Part shown: positions 14,141-16,016 of the stretch, one piece after another
How positions within the stretch are numbered: the stretch's first letter is position 1
Layout of the letters: each line of letters opens with the position of its first letter
Origin: Treponema sp.
Lineage (GTDB): Bacteria; Spirochaetota; Spirochaetia; Treponematales; Treponemataceae
DNA length: 16,016 nt
Direction of reading: 5' to 3'
Assembly: GCA_016294035.1 (NCBI GenBank)
Contig: JAEDCT010000031.1
Coordinates: forward strand, 1-16,016
Notes under the pieces: model-generated
Told to the model about the DNA's origin: nothing
The model's database searches: none
What the model saw: only the letters and a program-made list of their open reading frames with translations
Translations under genes and position numbers: made by a program

Positions 14141-15496
14141 TTAGCAAAGTCCCTGTGCCATCATTGCACGAGCAACCTTGAGGAAGCCGTAGATGTTTGC
14201 ACCAGAAACGTAGTCGCCTTCTGTTGCAAATTCCTTAGCTGTATTCCATGCGTTGTCGTGGATCTGTGTCATGATGTTCTTGAGCTTTGCATCAACTTCT
14301 TCACGTGTCCATGAAAGACGTTCGCTGTTCTGAGACATTTCGAGTCCAGAAACTGCAACACCACCAGCGTTAGCGGCCTTACCAGGAGCAAAGCGTACAT
14401 CGTTTGCCTGGAGGTAAGCGATAGCTTCTGCACGAGTTGGCATGTTAGCACCTTCAGCAACAAGCTTGATGCCGTTTGCTACCAGCTTCTTTGCATCTTC
14501 TTCGTAGATTTCATCCTGTGTAGCACAAGGGAATGCATAGTCAGCCTTAACTCCCCATGGCTTTTCTCCAGCGAAGAACTTTGCCTTTGGATACTTCTTT
14601 ACGTATTCAGAAATGCGAGCCTTTGAAGCTGCAAGTTCTGTGATGTATGCGAGCTTTTCAGCATCGATTCCATCTTCATCAAGAATGTATCCAGATGAGT
14701 CAGACATTGTGATAACCTTACCACCGAGCTGGTTGATTTTTTCTGTTGCGTACTGAGCAACGTTACCCTTACCAGAAACGAGACATGTCTTTCCCTTGAA
14801 GTCTGTTCCCATCTTTGCGAGCATACATTCTGCAAAATAGATGAGACCGTAACCTGTTGCTTCCGGGCGGATCAAAGAACCACCGAAGTCAAGTCCCTTA
14901 CCTGTAAGAACACCTGTCCATGCGTTTGTGATTCTCTTGTACTGTCCGAACATCCAGGCTACTTCGCGTCCACCAACACCCTTGTCTCCAGCTGGAACGT
15001 CTGTGTCAGCACCAATATGGCGATAAAGTTCTGTCATGAAAGACTGGCAGAAGCGCATAACTTCGCCTTCTGATTTTCCGTGAGCGTCAAAATCTGAACC
15101 ACCCTTTCCGCCACCCATTGGGAGTGTTGTAAGAGAGTTCTTGAGGATCTGTTCAAATCCGAGGAACTTGAGAACATCGAGACCTACTTCTGGAGAAAAG
15201 CGGAGACCTCCCTTGTAAGGACCGATTGCGCTGTTGAACTGAACGCGGTATCCGCGGTTTACGTGTGGTACACCCTTGTCATCTGTCCAAGGTACACGGA
15301 ACATGATGATTCTTTCTGGTTCTACGAGACGTTCAAGAACTGCTGTCTTTTCGAGTTCTGGCATTTTGTCTACTACAGGTGAAATTGTCTGAAGAACAAG
15401 ACCTGCTGCCTGGAGGAAGTGTCCCTGATCTGCATAGCGAGCGCTAAGATCATCCCAAACACGTTTACAATAAGCGTTAGTAATTTTGTATTCCAT
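14141..15496 (-). CDS. gdhA: Glutamate dehydrogenase, NADP-type hexameric
   Basis: This cytosolic enzyme makes L-glutamate from 2-oxoglutarate and ammonia, the main ammonia-assimilation step when ammonia is plentiful. The 451-aa protein has the size of the bacterial hexameric family. Substrate-site residues align at a constant offset of six with the Clostridium symbiosum enzyme: Lys95 (GPYKGG), Lys119, Lys131 (MGGGKGG) and catalytic Asp171 (PAGDKG). The dinucleotide fold has SGKGNVAQ (241-248), and the SDSSG at 265-269 matches the NADP-dependent E. coli GdhA. AAGGGG lies about nine bases before the ATG. It ends at a strong terminator. Cofactor preference is predicted from motif only. Confidence 0.95.
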   Translation of the reverse strand: MEYKITNAYCKRVWDDLSARYADQGHFLQAAGLVLQTISPVVDKMPELEKTAVLERLVEPERIIMFRVPWTDDKGVPHVNRGYRVQFNSAIGPYKGGLRFSPEVGLDVLKFLGFEQILKNSLTTLPMGGGKGGSDFDAHGKSEGEVMRFCQSFMTELYRHIGADTDVPAGDKGVGGREVAWMFGQYKRITNAWTGVLTGKGLDFGGSLIRPEATGYGLIYFAECMLAKMGTDFKGKTCLVSGKGNVAQYATEKINQLGGKVITMSDSSGYILDEDGIDAEKLAYITELAASKARISEYVKKYPKAKFFAGEKPWGVKADYAFPCATQDEIYEEDAKKLVANGIKLVAEGANMPTRAEAIAYLQANDVRFAPGKAANAGGVAVSGLEMSQNSERLSWTREEVDAKLKNIMTQIHDNAWNTAKEFATEGDYVSGANIYGFLKVARAMMAQGLC

Positions 15497-15539
15497 TCGA
15501 ATAACCCCTTATTCTTCCTGATTATTTTGACCCCAACAC

Positions 15540-15564
15540 AGGAAGTTACTAAACATAGTATCCT
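15540..15564. promoter_or_regulatory. Imperfect palindrome upstream of gdhA
   Basis: AGGA-AG-TTACTA (left) and TAGTA-TCCT (right) form an inverted repeat with a 2-base offset, centred about 56 bases before the gdhA ATG. It overlaps a weak candidate -10 (TACTAT on the minus strand), so it could be an operator. The evidence is slight. Confidence 0.3.
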
Positions 15565-15679
15565 AATATGGAAAGTTTGAAAAGAATTTTTTTGAATAAA
15601 AATACAATTTTTCGCCCAGTCTCCCAGGGTTCTCTGAAAAAATTCAGATAAATCTTCAATATTAATACAGATTCTTTAA

Positions 15680-15708
15680 TTGACTTCAAAAAAATATTGG
15701 TGTATGAT
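15680..15708 (+). promoter_or_regulatory. tRNA-Ala promoter
   Basis: TTGACT (15680-15685, five of six) and TATGAT (15703-15708, five of six) are spaced by 17 bases. The start is expected near 15715, six bases before the tRNA, the usual arrangement for a stable RNA promoter. Confidence 0.85.
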
Positions 15709-15720
15709 TTTACCAATTAT

Positions 15721-15794
15721 GGGGGTGTAGCTCACCTGGCTAGAGCGTTTGAATGGCATTCAAAAGGTAGTCGGTTCAAGTCCGATCATCTCCA
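15721..15794 (+). tRNA. tRNA-Ala, anticodon GGC
   Basis: A full 74-base cloverleaf folds. Acceptor GGGGGTG pairs with CATCTCC (two G-U pairs); D stem GCTC/GAGC; anticodon stem TTTGA/TCAAA with loop ATGGCAT, giving anticodon GGC (reads GCC and GCU alanine codons); a 5-base variable loop; and T stem GTCGG/CCGAT with loop TTCAAGT. The discriminator base is A15794. CCA is not encoded, since a run of A follows, so it must be added by nucleotidyltransferase. No terminator was seen directly downstream. Confidence 0.95.
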
Positions 15795-15830
15795 AAAAAA
15801 GGTTATGAAGAGACATGCATAACATTCCAG
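15770..15830 (+). repeat. Direct repeat copy 1: tRNA-Ala 3' end plus flank
   Basis: This 61-base segment starts at the T stem of tRNA-Ala and runs 36 bases past its end. It recurs at 15955-16016 with one substitution (ggTtatg against ggCatg) and one extra A in the A run. The offset between copies is 185 bases. Confidence 0.95.
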
Positions 15831-15837
15831 TCTGATT

Positions 15838-15965
15838 CTTGAACCGACTAGCGCAGTGAGCGCCGACCGGCAGGGAGGATCAGCAAACAGGATGTTTGCG
15901 GCAGCGAACGCAGCCGGCCCGCAGGGAGTCGACAGGACGTCGACGACCGAAGGGGTCGGTTCAAG
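15838..15965. repeat. GC-rich element with 11-bp terminal inverted repeats
   Basis: CTTGAACCGAC (15838-15848) and GTCGGTTCAAG (15955-15965) are perfect inverted repeats, and the right one is the T-arm sequence of tRNA-Ala. The DNA between is visibly different from its surroundings: 80 of the 120 bases at 15841-15960 are G or C. It holds small perfect hairpins: GCAAACA-GGA-TGTTTGC (15883-15899) and GTCGAC-AGGAC-GTCGAC (15928-15944). No gene is supported in it. It looks like a small non-coding repeat element linked to the tRNA gene. Confidence 0.7.
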
Positions 15966-16016
15966 TCCGATCATCTCCAAAAAAAAGGTCATGAAGAGAC
16001 ATGCATAACATTCCAG
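15955..16016 (+). pseudogene. Direct repeat copy 2: truncated tRNA-Ala 3' fragment
   Basis: The first 25 bases repeat the T arm, 3' acceptor strand and discriminator of tRNA-Ala exactly, but no D arm, anticodon arm or 5' acceptor strand precedes them, so no functional tRNA can form. The downstream flank is also copied as far as the window end. Identity stops being testable at 16016. Confidence 0.9.

Noticed and set aside
15802..15823. GTTATG/CATAAC hairpin after tRNA-Ala as its terminator
   Set aside because: Only six pairs and no T run; in the second copy a substitution breaks the stem.
15786..15992. A 68-codon minus-strand open frame across the tRNA-linked repeat, containing IGLEPT
   Set aside because: The IGLEPT stretch is the antisense translation of the tRNA T-arm and acceptor. 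Such GLEPT/GIEPT peptides are well-known spurious annotations next to tRNA genes. It overlaps the repeats and has no ribosome site.
15770..16016. CRISPR array or integron attC site
   Set aside because: Only two repeat copies with a long period, derived from a tRNA end. No GTTRRRY/RYYYAAC core pair, no cas gene and no integrase gene.

Overview
The window looks like chromosomal DNA from a host-associated spirochaete, most likely a Treponema. This is inferred from gene content, not proven: an AT-rich genome with AGGAGG-type ribosome sites, a 474-residue phosphofructokinase of the kind found in treponemes, a chemotaxis CheR/CheB pair, a lipoprotein-anchored MalE-type sugar-binding protein, and a signal-peptide protein ending in Trp that resembles a beta-barrel outer-membrane protein. 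Most of the window is ordinary housekeeping and metabolic chromosome. The odd material is in the intergenic DNA and at the right edge.

Left part (1-5532, all minus strand, transcribed leftwards): eda (KDPG aldolase), a LacI-family repressor, then malE, malF and malG, a sugar ABC importer without its ATPase. The repressor has a good promoter overlapped by a long inverted repeat and flanked by two AACGTT-centred palindromes, so autoregulation is likely. malF and malG overlap by 4 bases. The malE-malF gap holds stem-loops, a plausible device for making more binding protein than permease. The KDPG aldolase appears to lack the usual last 20 or so residues.

Middle part (5591-12299, all plus strand): rlmE (23S rRNA 2'-O-methyltransferase) diverges from eda across 58 bases containing two perfect palindromes. 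It is followed by a membrane-anchored LysM/M23 peptidoglycan endopeptidase whose ribosome site overlaps the rlmE stop, then a terminator. Next come cheR, which has a near-consensus promoter placed so that its mRNA would be almost leaderless, and cheB, followed by a perfect terminator. Then come a phosphofructokinase with ATP-type active-site residues in a PPi-type scaffold, and a putative outer-membrane beta-barrel protein. A strong bidirectional terminator ends this block.

Right part (12373-15496, minus strand): gdhA (NADP-type glutamate dehydrogenase), its terminator, and a GtrII-like polytopic glycosyltransferase gene without gtrA/gtrB partners in view. A tRNA-Ala(GGC) gene with its own strong promoter follows on the plus strand at 15721. 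Its 3' end plus downstream flank (61-62 bases) is repeated 185 bases later. Between the copies lies a block of about 67% G+C, full of small hairpins and bounded by 11-bp inverted copies of the tRNA T-arm. This tRNA-linked element is the most unusual thing in the window and may continue past its end.

No CRISPR array, transposase, phage gene, rRNA or defence system was recognised.
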